A DNA stretch of 64,000 bases from Alphaproteobacteria bacterium. Its GTDB lineage: Bacteria > Pseudomonadota > Alphaproteobacteria > Micropepsales > Micropepsaceae. The notes beneath the pieces were generated by a model that was given only the letters and a program-made list of their open reading frames with translations, did no database searches and was not told the origin of the DNA. Both the position numbers and the translations under genes were made by a program. Location: assembly GCA_016124385.1 (NCBI GenBank), contig WGNU01000006.1, forward strand, positions 1 through 64,000, given 5' to 3'. Each line of letters begins with the position of its first letter. The first letter of the stretch is position 1. Of the stretch, positions 53,074-62,294 are shown one piece after another.

Positions 53074-54330
53074 TTAGCCCTTCATTCCCCGCCCCTTGCC
53101 AATGACCGCTTCGCCGAAGCGCGCGCGGATGCGATCGATCGCGCGTTCGGCGCTGGCGCGGCGCGCGGCGCCGGGATCAAGGAGGCTCGGCTGATCGCAT
53201 TCGGCGGCGGGCGCGAGCGTGGATAATCCGATCCCCAGCAGGCGGTAACGCGGGCCTTCGGGCTTGGCGCGCAGGAGCTCGCGGCCTTCGGCGAAGATCA
53301 CCTCGGCGAGCTGGGTGGGCGCGCCGAGTGACCGGCGGCGCGTCTCGCTGCGGAAATCGGCGCCCTTCAGCTTCAGCGTGATCGTCCGCCCGCCCAGGCC
53401 CGCCGCCTTCGCGCGCCGCGAGAGGCTTTCGCAGAGCGACCAGAGAATGCGCTCCAGCACGTCGTGGCGGCGCTCGTCGGTTTCGAAGGTCGTCTCGGTT
53501 GAAAGGCTCTTGGCCTCGCTCGCCGGATCGACGGTGCGGCTGTCCTCGCCTTTCGAGAGCCGCGCCAGATGCAGCCCCATCTCGCCGTAGCGCTTGGCGA
53601 GCGTGCGCGCGTCCATCGCCTGGATCTGGCCGAGCCGCGTGATGCCGTCCGCCTCCAGGCGCCTGGCGAAGGATTTGCCGACGCCATAGACGATCGTCAC
53701 CTTCTGCTCCTTGAGGAACGAGACGGCTTCCGCGCGGCCGATGACGGCAAAGCCGCGCGGCTTCCTCAATTCCGAGGCGACCTTGGCGAGGAATTTGTTG
53801 AACGAGAGGCCGATCGAAACCGTGATGCCGCAGTCGCGCTCGATCTCGCGCGCGAGTTTCGCCAGCACCTTGGCGGGCGGCAGGCCGTGCAGGCGCTCGG
53901 TGCCCGAGAGATCGAGGAACGCCTCATCGAGCGAGAGCGGCTGGACGAGCGGCGTCAGCGCGCGCATCCGCTCGCGCAATTGAAGCGCGACGTCGCGGTA
54001 TTTGCGCATGTCGGGGCGGATGACGATCGCGTCCGGGCAGGCGGCGAGCGCCTTGAACATCGGCATCGCGGACCGCACGCCATAGGTGCGCGCGACGTAG
54101 CAGCAGGTGGAGACGACGCCGCGCTTGCCGCCGCCGACGATCACCGGCTTGTCGATGAGGGCTGGGTTGTCGCGCTTCTCGACGCTCGCGTAGAAGGCAT
54201 CGCAATCGAGATGGGCGATCGCGAGCGCAAAAAGCTCGTCATGCGCGAGGAGGCGCGGCGAGCGGCATTTGGGGCAGCGCACCGCGCCCGCGTTGGTCTC
54301 GCTCAGGCAATCGCGGCAGAAGGCGGGCAT
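53074..54330 (-). CDS. dinB: DNA polymerase IV with N-terminal Cys4 zinc-ribbon-like segment
   Basis: IAHLDCDAFYASVEKRDNPAL...; N-term FCRDCLSETNAGAVRCPKC. Confidence 0.94.
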   Translation of the reverse strand: MPAFCRDCLSETNAGAVRCPKCRSPRLLAHDELFALAIAHLDCDAFYASVEKRDNPALIDKPVIVGGGKRGVVSTCCYVARTYGVRSAMPMFKALAACPDAIVIRPDMRKYRDVALQLRERMRALTPLVQPLSLDEAFLDLSGTERLHGLPPAKVLAKLAREIERDCGITVSIGLSFNKFLAKVASELRKPRGFAVIGRAEAVSFLKEQKVTIVYGVGKSFARRLEADGITRLGQIQAMDARTLAKRYGEMGLHLARLSKGEDSRTVDPASEAKSLSTETTFETDERRHDVLERILWSLCESLSRRAKAAGLGGRTITLKLKGADFRSETRRRSLGAPTQLAEVIFAEGRELLRAKPEGPRYRLLGIGLSTLAPAAECDQPSLLDPGAARRASAERAIDRIRARFGEAVIGKGRGMKG

Positions 54331-54333
54331 CCC

Positions 54334-55230
54334 TCATGCCTCCCACAGCCAGGCGGCGCCGCGCACGCCGCTCGAATCGCCGTGGACGTTCACGCGGACC
54401 CGCGTCTCGACGCCATCGGAAAAGACGAGCGGGGGCAGCGCCCTTTCGAGCGCGGGGGCGAGGGCGGCGATGTTCGACAGGCCGCCGCCCAGCACGATGA
54501 TGTCCGGATCGATGATGTTGACGAGCACCGCGCAGGCGCGCGCGAGGCGCTCGGAATAGCGCGCAAGGCTCGCGCGGCAGGCGGGATCGCCCTCACTGGC
54601 GCGCGCGGCGATGGCGGCGGCGGCGAGCGCCTCGCCCGTTCGCGCACGGTGATCGGCCTCGAAGGCCGGTCCGCTCAGCCATTGCTCGAGGCAGCTCTCC
54701 TTGCCGCACCAGCAAAGGGGGCCGGGGCGTTCGTCATCGCGCGGGGCAGGCAGCGGGTTGTGGCCCCATTCGCCCGCGATCGCGTTCGCGCCCTGAAGGA
54801 TCTTTCCCTCAAGCACGATGCCGCTGCCGACGCCCGTGCCGAGGATGAGGCCGATCACGCTTTTCGCGCCCGCGCCCGCGCCGTCGCGGGCTTCTGAGAG
54901 CGCAAAGCAATTGGCATCGTTCGCAAGCCGCAGCGGGCGGGCGAGATGGGCCTCCAGATCCTCCTTCAGGCGGCGGTCGTTGAGCCAGGTCGAGTTCGCG
55001 TTCTTCACGAGGCCCGTCCGTGGGCTGATCGTTCCGGGCATCGCAATGCCGACGCTGCCGCGTTCGGCCGTTTCGGCTTCCAAGGCGTTAACGAGATCCC
55101 CGATGGAATCGAGCGTTTGGAGATAGTCGCCGCGCGGCGTCGCCACGCGCCGGCGCGCGAGCACGCGGTTCGCCCGATCGAGCGCCACGCCCTCGATCTT
55201 GGTGCCGCCCAAATCGATGCCGATGCGCAT
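54334..55230 (-). CDS. ROK-family sugar kinase
   Basis: MRIGIDLGGTKIEGVALD; GTGVGSGIVLEGKILQGANAIAGEWGHNPL; CWCGKESCLEQWLSG. Confidence 0.92.
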   Translation of the reverse strand: MRIGIDLGGTKIEGVALDRANRVLARRRVATPRGDYLQTLDSIGDLVNALEAETAERGSVGIAMPGTISPRTGLVKNANSTWLNDRRLKEDLEAHLARPLRLANDANCFALSEARDGAGAGAKSVIGLILGTGVGSGIVLEGKILQGANAIAGEWGHNPLPAPRDDERPGPLCWCGKESCLEQWLSGPAFEADHRARTGEALAAAAIAARASEGDPACRASLARYSERLARACAVLVNIIDPDIIVLGGGLSNIAALAPALERALPPLVFSDGVETRVRVNVHGDSSGVRGAAWLWEA

Positions 55231-55235
55231 GGGGC

Positions 55236-55916
55236 TCAGCTCTTCGCGATCTCGGCGCGGATATAGGCCTCGATCTCGCCCCAGTCGCGGGCGCGCAAGC
55301 GGCTGGCGGGCGCGGGCGGGACCAGCCGGGCGAGTTGCGGGTTCGCGACGTAGTGGATCGCGTGGACGTCCGGTGCGGCTTCGGCGACCGAGCGGATCTG
55401 CGGCGGCAGATCATCGATGAAGAAGACGGGCGCCTTCGTTGCCTCGGCGAGCCGGGCGACCGCCGCGCCCTTCGGCCCGTCGTTCCGGACGAGGGGTGCG
55501 GTGATGCCGGTCCGCGCGAGGTTCCTTGCCCGGGCCGCGCCCGCGCTTTCGGGCACGTTCGAGAGGACGAGCACCACCGCCTCGTCCGCCAGGCGCTGGA
55601 GCGAATCGGCCGCGCCCTCAACCGGCGCGAGCGAATCGCTCATCTCGAAGAAGCGGCGCAGATGGCTGGTCACGGCCTCGGCCTCCAGCGGCTCGCCGGT
55701 CGCGGCGTCGCGCACGTTGCCGTGAATGGCATAGGAATCGAGGGCGAAAATTAACGCTTGGCGCTCGAAATAGGTCATCAGCCCCGCCATGAAGTGGAGC
55801 ACCACCTCATCGGCGTCCGTCACGATCAGCGGGCGGGCGGGATCAACCAAACGCGCCGCCTCGTTCAGGTCCAGCATGGCGACGGAAGGGGGCGCGGGCG
55901 CGCGGGGCGGCATCAT
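55236..55916 (-). CDS. HAD-superfamily-like hydrolase
   Basis: LIVTDADEVVLHFMAGLMTYF (DxD), VVLVLSNVPESAGAARARNLARTGI, VFFIDDLPPQIRSV. Confidence 0.75.
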   Translation of the reverse strand: MMPPRAPAPPSVAMLDLNEAARLVDPARPLIVTDADEVVLHFMAGLMTYFERQALIFALDSYAIHGNVRDAATGEPLEAEAVTSHLRRFFEMSDSLAPVEGAADSLQRLADEAVVLVLSNVPESAGAARARNLARTGITAPLVRNDGPKGAAVARLAEATKAPVFFIDDLPPQIRSVAEAAPDVHAIHYVANPQLARLVPPAPASRLRARDWGEIEAYIRAEIAKS

Positions 55917-56095
55917 CGGCCTCGTAATCGTCTCTTAAGTGCCTGTCGGTAAAGATGTTCAGGCGATGCCCCCAGGCGGCGGTCCCGCCGCCTAAGGGCA
56001 AGGAATGATTAAGGAACTTCCTGTCCAATTCCGGGCAAGGGTGAATCGGCGGTCTCGGTTCTTCATGACCGTCCCGCGCGCGCGCTGGAGCCTCC

Positions 56096-56461
56096 ATGAG
56101 TAAGACCGTTCTGATCGTCGAGGACAACGAGCTTAATCTCAAGCTCTTCCACGACCTGCTGGACGCCAACGGCTACCAGACGCTGCAGACCCGCGACGGT
56201 CTGGAGGCGCTGGAGCTGGCGCGCACGCACCACCCCGATCTCATCTTGATGGACATCCAATTGCCGGAAGTCTCGGGCCTTGAAGTCACCAAGTGGCTGA
56301 AAGAGGACGAGCAGCTCAAGGCCATTCCTGTCATCGCCGTCACCGCGTTCGCGATGAAAGGCGATGAGGAGAAGATCCGCGAGGGGGGCTGCGAGGCCTA
56401 TCTCTCCAAACCGATTTCCGTCGCCCGGTTCCTGGACACGGTGCGGCGCTTCCTGAGCTAA
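56096..56461 (+). CDS. divK: Single-domain response regulator DivK
   Basis: [39 protein letters not shown]; immediately upstream of pleD. Confidence 0.93.
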   Translation: MSKTVLIVEDNELNLKLFHDLLDANGYQTLQTRDGLEALELARTHHPDLILMDIQLPEVSGLEVTKWLKEDEQLKAIPVIAVTAFAMKGDEEKIREGGCEAYLSKPISVARFLDTVRRFLS

Positions 56462-56471
56462 CGGAGGCCCC

Positions 56472-57848
56472 GTGACCGCCCGTATCCTCGTCGTCGACGA
56501 TATCGCCGCCAACGTGAAGCTGCTCGAGGCGAAGCTGTCGGCCGAGTATTTCGACGTCATGACCGCGATGAACGGGCTGGACGCGCTCAAATCCCTCGAA
56601 GACCAATTGCCGGACATCATCCTCCTCGATGTCATGATGCCGGGCATGGACGGGTTCGAAGTGTGCCGGCGCGTCAAGGCCGATCCGCGCACGGCGCATG
56701 TGCCGGTCGTGATGGTGACCGCGCTCGATCAGCCGAGCGACCGGGTGACGGGCCTCGAAGCGGGCGCCGATGATTTCCTCACCAAGCCCGTCAACGACAT
56801 CGCGCTCTTCGCGCGCGTGAAGAGCCTCATTCGCCTGAAGATGATGACGGATGAATTGCGCATGCGCGAGGCAACGGGGCAGAGCCTCGGCGTGCTCGAC
56901 GCGGCCGACATCCTCTCGCCCGACATCGCGGCCGGGCCCGGGCGCATCCTCGTCGTCGAGGACCGGCCGGCGCAGATCGAGCGGATCAGCAACGCGCTCT
57001 CGCCGCCCAACGAGCTCACCGTCACCAGCGAGGCGCAGGAAGTGCTCGTGCGCGCGCGGGGCGGGGATTTCGATCTCGTGATCGTGAGCCTCGGCGCTGA
57101 AAGCTTCGATGGCCTGCGCATTTGTTCGCAGATGCGCTCGATGGATACGACGCGGTTGGTGCCGATCCTGGTGCTCGTCGAGGAGGGCGACACCAAGCGG
57201 CTGGTGCGCGGCCTCGAACTCGGCGTCAACGACTATCTCGTGCGCCCGATCGATCGCAACGAGCTGATCGCGCGCGTGCGCACGCAGCTGCGCCGCAAGC
57301 GCTACGCCGACAAGCTGCGGCACAATTTCCAGCTCAGCCTGGAAATGGCGATCACCGATCAGCTGACCGGGCTCTACAATCGGCGCTACATGGCGCGGCA
57401 TCTCGCGACGCTGCTTGAGGAATGCCAGCGCCAGAGCAAGCCCGTCTCGTTCCTCATCCTCGACATCGACTATTTCAAGGCGATCAACGACACGCACGGG
57501 CACGACGCGGGCGATGAGGTGCTGAAGCAATTCGCGCAGCGCGTGGCGGCCAATGTGCGCGGCATCGATCTCGCCTGCCGCTATGGCGGGGAAGAATTCG
57601 TGGTCGTGATGCCCGATACCGACGTCTCGTTCGCCTATATGGTCGCCGAGCGGCTGCGCCAGCAGGTGGCGGACGTGCCGTTCGACATTCCCGGCGTCGA
57701 GAAGCCGCTCGCGGTCACGGTTTCGATCGGCGTCACCTCGACCGAGGGGGCGGCGGACACGGCCGACACGCTCCTCAAGCGGGCCGACCAGGCGCTCTAC
57801 AAGGCCAAGCGCGACGGGCGCAACCGCGTGATCGCGGACGCGGCCTAA
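56472..57848 (+). CDS. pleD: PleD (REC-REC-GGDEF diguanylate cyclase response regulator)
   Basis: Two receiver domains plus DLACRYGGEEFVVVMPDTD. Confidence 0.94.
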   Translation: MTARILVVDDIAANVKLLEAKLSAEYFDVMTAMNGLDALKSLEDQLPDIILLDVMMPGMDGFEVCRRVKADPRTAHVPVVMVTALDQPSDRVTGLEAGADDFLTKPVNDIALFARVKSLIRLKMMTDELRMREATGQSLGVLDAADILSPDIAAGPGRILVVEDRPAQIERISNALSPPNELTVTSEAQEVLVRARGGDFDLVIVSLGAESFDGLRICSQMRSMDTTRLVPILVLVEEGDTKRLVRGLELGVNDYLVRPIDRNELIARVRTQLRRKRYADKLRHNFQLSLEMAITDQLTGLYNRRYMARHLATLLEECQRQSKPVSFLILDIDYFKAINDTHGHDAGDEVLKQFAQRVAANVRGIDLACRYGGEEFVVVMPDTDVSFAYMVAERLRQQVADVPFDIPGVEKPLAVTVSIGVTSTEGAADTADTLLKRADQALYKAKRDGRNRVIADAA

Positions 57849-58004
57849 AGCCGGCGCGCTTTCCTCCTTCATTGCAGGCGTTGATGGACTCCTCATCCTG
57901 AGGAGCCCTTGTCGCCTCGCCCTTCGAGGCGATGCGCACCTCAGGGTGAGGCGACAAGGGCGTCTCGAAGGATGGGCCACGGGGCACGCGGACGCGGCCT
58001 AAAG
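57834..58004. repeat. 17-bp direct repeat pair (57834-57850, 57988-58004) flanking a palindromic-repeat insertion
   Basis: GCGGACGCGGCCTAAAG perfect in both copies. Confidence 0.85.
57891..57975. repeat. Palindromic repeat family 1, copy B
   Basis: CCTCATCCTGAGGA-GCCCTTGTCGCCTC (57905-57918) ... GAGGCGACAAGGGC (57948-57961)-GTCTCGAAGGATGG; reverse complement aligns with copy A. Confidence 0.85.
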
Positions 58005-58007
58005 GAA

Positions 58008-58031
58008 AAGGGCCGGCTTAGGCCGGCCCTT
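58008..58031 (-). terminator. Intrinsic terminator of rpmG
   Basis: AAGGGCCGGC-TTAG-GCCGGCCCTT; minus strand followed by TTCCTTT. Confidence 0.75.
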
Positions 58032-58057
58032 CGACACCCCACCCGGCATCGTTGTTC

Positions 58058-58225
58058 TTACTTGATCTTGCCTTCGGTGAAGGTCACGTGCTTGCGCGCG
58101 ACGGGATCGTATTTCCGCACCTTGAATTTCTCCGTCATCGTGCGGGAGTTCTTCTTCGTCACGTAGAAGAAGCCGGTGCCCGCGTCGGAGTTCAGGCGGA
58201 TCTTGATCGTGGTTGGTTTCGCCAT
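58058..58225 (-). CDS. rpmG: 50S ribosomal protein L33
   Basis: Manual translation [55 protein letters not shown]; 55 aa, absent from ORF track. Confidence 0.97.
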   Translation of the reverse strand: MAKPTTIKIRLNSDAGTGFFYVTKKNSRTMTEKFKVRKYDPVARKHVTFTEGKIK

Positions 58226-58317
58226 GGGTTTTGGCCCGTTCGCTCAAAATGAGCGCGGGAGACTAGCGATCGCGGCCCCCGTGTCAAGCCGGGCGGGAGG
58301 GGTGCGCGTGGGCCGGC

Positions 58318-59469
58318 TCAGGCCATGCGGCCGGAGCGCAGGAGCGCGAGGATCATGTAGGCAAAGGCGATGCCGCCGAGCACGAGGAGCAGCCCGTGCG
58401 GGTCCCAGAGATCCATCGCGGTGCCCGAGAGGAACGGCCCGATCAGCGATCCGCCCGCATACATGAGCGCGAAGGCGGCGTTCGCGGCGGACAGCTCGCC
58501 GCCCGTGAAGCGGCCGCCCAGTACCGTCAAGCCTACGGAATAAAGCCCCAGAATGACGCCGCCCCAGAAGAAGAGGAGCGTCAGCGCGGCGGCGAAGCTT
58601 TCCATCGTGAAGGGAAGGAGCGCGGCGCCGATCACGCCCGCGGCCGCGCAGCCCGCCAGCACGCGATAGGGGTTCATGCGGTCCGCGAGCCAGCCCACGG
58701 CTGGCACGAGCATGATGTTGCCGATGCCCCAGGCGGTGAGGAGAAGGATCGCGGTCGGCTCCGCCCAGCCGTTGCGGATCGCGTAGAGAGGCAGGAAGGC
58801 CGCCATGCCCGTCTCCAGCGCGCCGAAGGTGAGGCCGGCGAAGACGGCGACGGGGGCGACGAAGAGATAGCGCCCGACATCGCGCGCGGGGGCGGACGTG
58901 ACGGGCGGCACGACGCGCCAGGCGAGCAGCAGCGGCGCCGCGCCCAGAAGGATGACGACCGCGCCGCCCGCGAAGGGCGCCCAGCCGGTCGTCCCGGTCG
59001 TCTGAAGGATCACCGGTCCCATCGCGTAGCCGCCCGCGACGATCGCGGAATAGAGCGCGAGCAGGCGCCCGCGCCTGTCGGCCTCAGCGATTTGCGTGAT
59101 CCAAAGCTCGCTCATCAGGTAGATGCCCTGGAGCGCCGCGCCCAGCACGATGCGCAGGAGGAACCACAGCACGAGCGCATCGGTCGCGCGGATCGCGACG
59201 AGCGCGCAGGCGGCCGCGACGTGACAGGCAAGGAGGAACGCGGCGGCCCCCGTGCGCGCGGCGAGCTTGGGGATCACGAGGGTTGCCGCCATCATCGCCA
59301 GCGACTGCGCGGCAGCGGAGAGCCCGATCACGGTGTCGGAGTGGCCCGCGCGATCCATCATCAGCGAGAGCAGCGGCAGCGAGAGGCCGATGGCGACGCC
59401 CGTCGCGAAGACGCAGCCGAGCGCTGCGGCGAGGCTCAAGCGCCGGTCGCCCGCCGCCGCGTCGCTCAT
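58318..59469 (-). CDS. MFS transporter
   Basis: About 383 aa, 12-TM-like; start MSDAAAGDRRLSLAAALGC at 59469. Confidence 0.88.
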   Translation of the reverse strand: MSDAAAGDRRLSLAAALGCVFATGVAIGLSLPLLSLMMDRAGHSDTVIGLSAAAQSLAMMAATLVIPKLAARTGAAAFLLACHVAAACALVAIRATDALVLWFLLRIVLGAALQGIYLMSELWITQIAEADRRGRLLALYSAIVAGGYAMGPVILQTTGTTGWAPFAGGAVVILLGAAPLLLAWRVVPPVTSAPARDVGRYLFVAPVAVFAGLTFGALETGMAAFLPLYAIRNGWAEPTAILLLTAWGIGNIMLVPAVGWLADRMNPYRVLAGCAAAGVIGAALLPFTMESFAAALTLLFFWGGVILGLYSVGLTVLGGRFTGGELSAANAAFALMYAGGSLIGPFLSGTAMDLWDPHGLLLVLGGIAFAYMILALLRSGRMA

Positions 59470-60158
59470 CGCGGCACGCGGCGGATCGCGGGCTTGCCGC
59501 CCCGATAGGTGAAGATCGCGCGCGGCGTTTCGGGATCGGCGAGGCGGTTCTTCGCCTCGCCCAGCATGAATTCCGTAACGTCGATGATCGGCAGGCCCAG
59601 CGCCTCGTGGAGCGGGAACCAGGCGAGGTCGAGCAATTCGCCCGAGCCCGAAAGCGGCGCGTCGCCGTTTTCCGTCCGCATCAGGAAGAAGCGCGCGTGA
59701 AAGCGGATGGGGCTGTCGGTCGGCGTGATCGCGCGGCCGAGAAATTCGAGCGCGTGGTGATCGGGCGCCTGATGCTTTTCGCGTAGCCCGCGCCAATCGC
59801 CGGTCGCGCCCGCGCCCGGATCGCCGTCGCGCGTGATGAGGAGGCCCGTTTCCTCCCACGTCTCGCGCACGACGGCATTGGCGAGAGCGCGCGCCTCCGC
59901 CGCGCTCGCGGCCGCGCGGGTGCGCAGGAGATCGTGCTCGGTCTCGGGGGTCAGCGGGCGCGCGGGGTGGACGCGGCGATCCTCAGGATCGAGCCGGCCG
60001 CCCGGAAAGACGAAGGCATCTGGAATGAACGAGGCTTTCGGGCGGCGGCGGCCCATCAGCACTTCTGCGCCCTCCGGGCCCTTTTCCGCGTGGCGGATGA
60101 GGACGAGGCTCGCCGCGTCGCGCGGGCGGACGATGCGCGTGGGGCCGGGCGCGTTCAT
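59466..60158 (-). CDS. NUDIX hydrolase (NUDT19-like, split Nudix box)
   Basis: FVFPGGRLD...(insert)...AVVRETWEETGLLI. Confidence 0.85.
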   Translation of the reverse strand: MNAPGPTRIVRPRDAASLVLIRHAEKGPEGAEVLMGRRRPKASFIPDAFVFPGGRLDPEDRRVHPARPLTPETEHDLLRTRAAASAAEARALANAVVRETWEETGLLITRDGDPGAGATGDWRGLREKHQAPDHHALEFLGRAITPTDSPIRFHARFFLMRTENGDAPLSGSGELLDLAWFPLHEALGLPIIDVTEFMLGEAKNRLADPETPRAIFTYRGGKPAIRRVPR

Positions 60159-60850
60159 AGTTCGAGGAAGGTCGGCTTGCCGTGGATCACCTTAAAAAAG
60201 GGGATCGGGTGGGGGCCGTGCGGGCGCGCGAGGCGGCGCTCCACCTCGTCGAGCACGCGGCGGGTGATCGTCGGCAGGTCGAGCGTCCGCGCCTTCTCGA
60301 GCGGCACCCAGTGGATGTCGAGCAGTTCCTCGGGCGAGGGGGAGGCGACCTGCTTCACGATCGCGCTCGCATCGACCATGAAGAAGCGCGCGTCGAACCG
60401 CTTGTGGCGATAGGGCGGGGTGATCGCGCGGGCGATGAAGTCGAGCCGGTCGAGGCGCGGGGCGACGCCCGCCTCATAGAAGGCCCGCCAGGCGGGGCTG
60501 CGCGTCGGCACGCTGCCCGCCCATTCCTCGCCGATGAGGAAGCCCGTCTCCTCGAAGGTTTCGCGCAAGGCGGCGAGCGCGAAACGCTCGGGCGCGGTGG
60601 TCTCGCCCTCGCGCGCGAGCTTTTCCGCGACCTCGGCGCGCAGGCCCTTCGAGGGCTTGATGCGGTAGTCGCAGGCATCGACGCGCCCGCCCGGGAAGAC
60701 GACCTTGTTCGGCATGAAGGTCGTCGAGCCGTGGCGCTGGCCCATCAGGATCAGCGGCTCGCCCTTGGTGCGATCGACGACGACGAGCGTCGCGGCGTCT
60801 TTGGGGCGCGGCGCGCGGCGCGGCGCGTCCTCGCCCTTCTTGTCGAACAT
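60155..60850 (-). CDS. NUDIX hydrolase (NUDT19-like, split Nudix box)
   Basis: VVFPGGRVD...(insert)...AALRETFEETGFLI; 4-bp overlap with next gene. Confidence 0.85.
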   Translation of the reverse strand: MFDKKGEDAPRRAPRPKDAATLVVVDRTKGEPLILMGQRHGSTTFMPNKVVFPGGRVDACDYRIKPSKGLRAEVAEKLAREGETTAPERFALAALRETFEETGFLIGEEWAGSVPTRSPAWRAFYEAGVAPRLDRLDFIARAITPPYRHKRFDARFFMVDASAIVKQVASPSPEELLDIHWVPLEKARTLDLPTITRRVLDEVERRLARPHGPHPIPFFKVIHGKPTFLEL

Positions 60851-60966
60851 GTTGAATCCGGCGCGCCGGAACGGCCCGCCCCGCGAGAGTGAAGATCGAT
60901 ACGCGCTATCTTAACCGAGGCGTCCCGAGAGAGGAAAGGACGCCCTCGCGGGGCGGGGGCAACCCA

Positions 60967-62094
60967 TCAATGGTGGTGTTCTTCGCCGAAATGGAGGTGA
61001 TAGGAGAGGCGGACGCCGAATACTTCCGTGTCCTCCGTCACGCCCGCGACCTCTTCGGATTCCCAGAGATAGCCGACATCGGCGCCAAGGCCGAAATCGA
61101 AAGTGTAACCCAGCGAAACCTTATAGAGGTCGATATCGACGTCGCCGCCGACGGGATCGTCCTGGCTGATCTGGGCGGCGCCGACCGCCGCCATCCAGCC
61201 GCCGTGATAGAGGCCGAGATCGAAGGAGGCGGAGGTTTCGCTGAGGCCCGCGTTCGGCGATGAGGCCTCGCCGAAGCCGAGGGCGCCGTCCGAATGGGCG
61301 ACCTGGATGATCGGGTAGAGCGACCATTCTTCTGCGATCTGCGCGTCCCAATAGGCGCCGACCATGAACGCGTCCTGGTCCTCCACATCGCCGATGCCGG
61401 CATCCTGATGCATGAAGGCGAGGCGCAGCCCCGCGCCCTTCACCTCGAAGATGTCGTAGACATCGAGGGAGAGATTGTAGTTCGCGAGATCCTCGGTGTT
61501 GCCGTTGCCGCCGGCGTTCACATCTGTGCGGCCGCGATTGGTGATCCAGGAATTAGAGAGATCGGTCGTGTCGAGCGCAAAGAGGCTGGCGCCAATCTCG
61601 ATCGCGCCGAGCGGGCCGCCGTCGATGGCGAGGCTGGCACCGACGCCGACGCGTTCAGTCACTTCCACCTCCTCCGCCGGTTCCTCGCCGAACGTGCCGG
61701 GGAAGATGTGCGGATCGAAGCCGAAATTGACCGTGAACTTGCCCGCGTAGAGCTCGACCGGATCGAGATCGATGATGATCTTGGCGGTCTCAAGGAAGAG
61801 GCCGTGATCCTCGAAGGCGCGGTCCTCATCGGGATCGAGGTCTTCGACCGGTTCGAAGTTCACGCCGAACTCGGTGCGCAGCCAGGGCGCCCAATCGATT
61901 TCGAACGCGGCCGAGGTTTCCGTGAAGAGGTCCGACGTGTCGTTGCCCACAACGTCGGTATCGACGACGTCGTGGTAGCGCACCTCGACCTCGAGTTCCC
62001 CGTGAATGGCGGGTTCTTCCGCCTGGGCGGCGCCCGCCGCCATTGCCAATGCCGCGGCGGCCAACAGGGCCGCGTTCCGTGCCGTCATCGTCAT
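60967..62094 (-). CDS. LbtU-like outer-membrane porin, His-rich C-terminus
   Basis: Signal peptide MTMTARNAALLAAAALAMAAGAAQA; beta-barrel-like acidic sequence; ends SYHLHFGEEHHH. Confidence 0.7.
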   Translation of the reverse strand: MTMTARNAALLAAAALAMAAGAAQAEEPAIHGELEVEVRYHDVVDTDVVGNDTSDLFTETSAAFEIDWAPWLRTEFGVNFEPVEDLDPDEDRAFEDHGLFLETAKIIIDLDPVELYAGKFTVNFGFDPHIFPGTFGEEPAEEVEVTERVGVGASLAIDGGPLGAIEIGASLFALDTTDLSNSWITNRGRTDVNAGGNGNTEDLANYNLSLDVYDIFEVKGAGLRLAFMHQDAGIGDVEDQDAFMVGAYWDAQIAEEWSLYPIIQVAHSDGALGFGEASSPNAGLSETSASFDLGLYHGGWMAAVGAAQISQDDPVGGDVDIDLYKVSLGYTFDFGLGADVGYLWESEEVAGVTEDTEVFGVRLSYHLHFGEEHHH

Positions 62095-62130
62095 TCCCCC
62101 AAACGCATTGTCCGTGTCAGAAGGGATTGG

Positions 62131-62149
62131 TATGTTATAATGTAACATA
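62131..62149 (-). promoter_or_regulatory. Zur-box-like operator upstream of porin
   Basis: TATGTTATAATGTAACATA, 8 of 9 palindromic pairs; near match to ATGTTATA-N-TATAACAT core. Confidence 0.55.
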
Positions 62150-62186
62150 TGACAAGGGGCGTGATGCGGTAGGTCCGGTCCGTCTC

Positions 62187-62268
62187 GTCATCGCCCGCCG
62201 CTGTGCGGGCGATCCATGGTTTCCGGCCGATGTGAGGCCCTGGACCACCCGCATGCGCGGGTGGTGAC
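62187..62268 (+). repeat. Two-hairpin repeat family 2, copy 2
   Basis: ATCGCCCGC-CGCTGT-GCGGGCGAT (62190-62213) and ACCACCCGC-ATGC-GCGGGTGGT (62244-62265). Confidence 0.8.
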
Positions 62269-62294
62269 AGATGGATTGGCGGGAGACCGTGTGG

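Noticed and set aside
56340-57980. 546-aa minus-strand ORF
   Set aside because: Antisense of pleD; GC-phase artefact.
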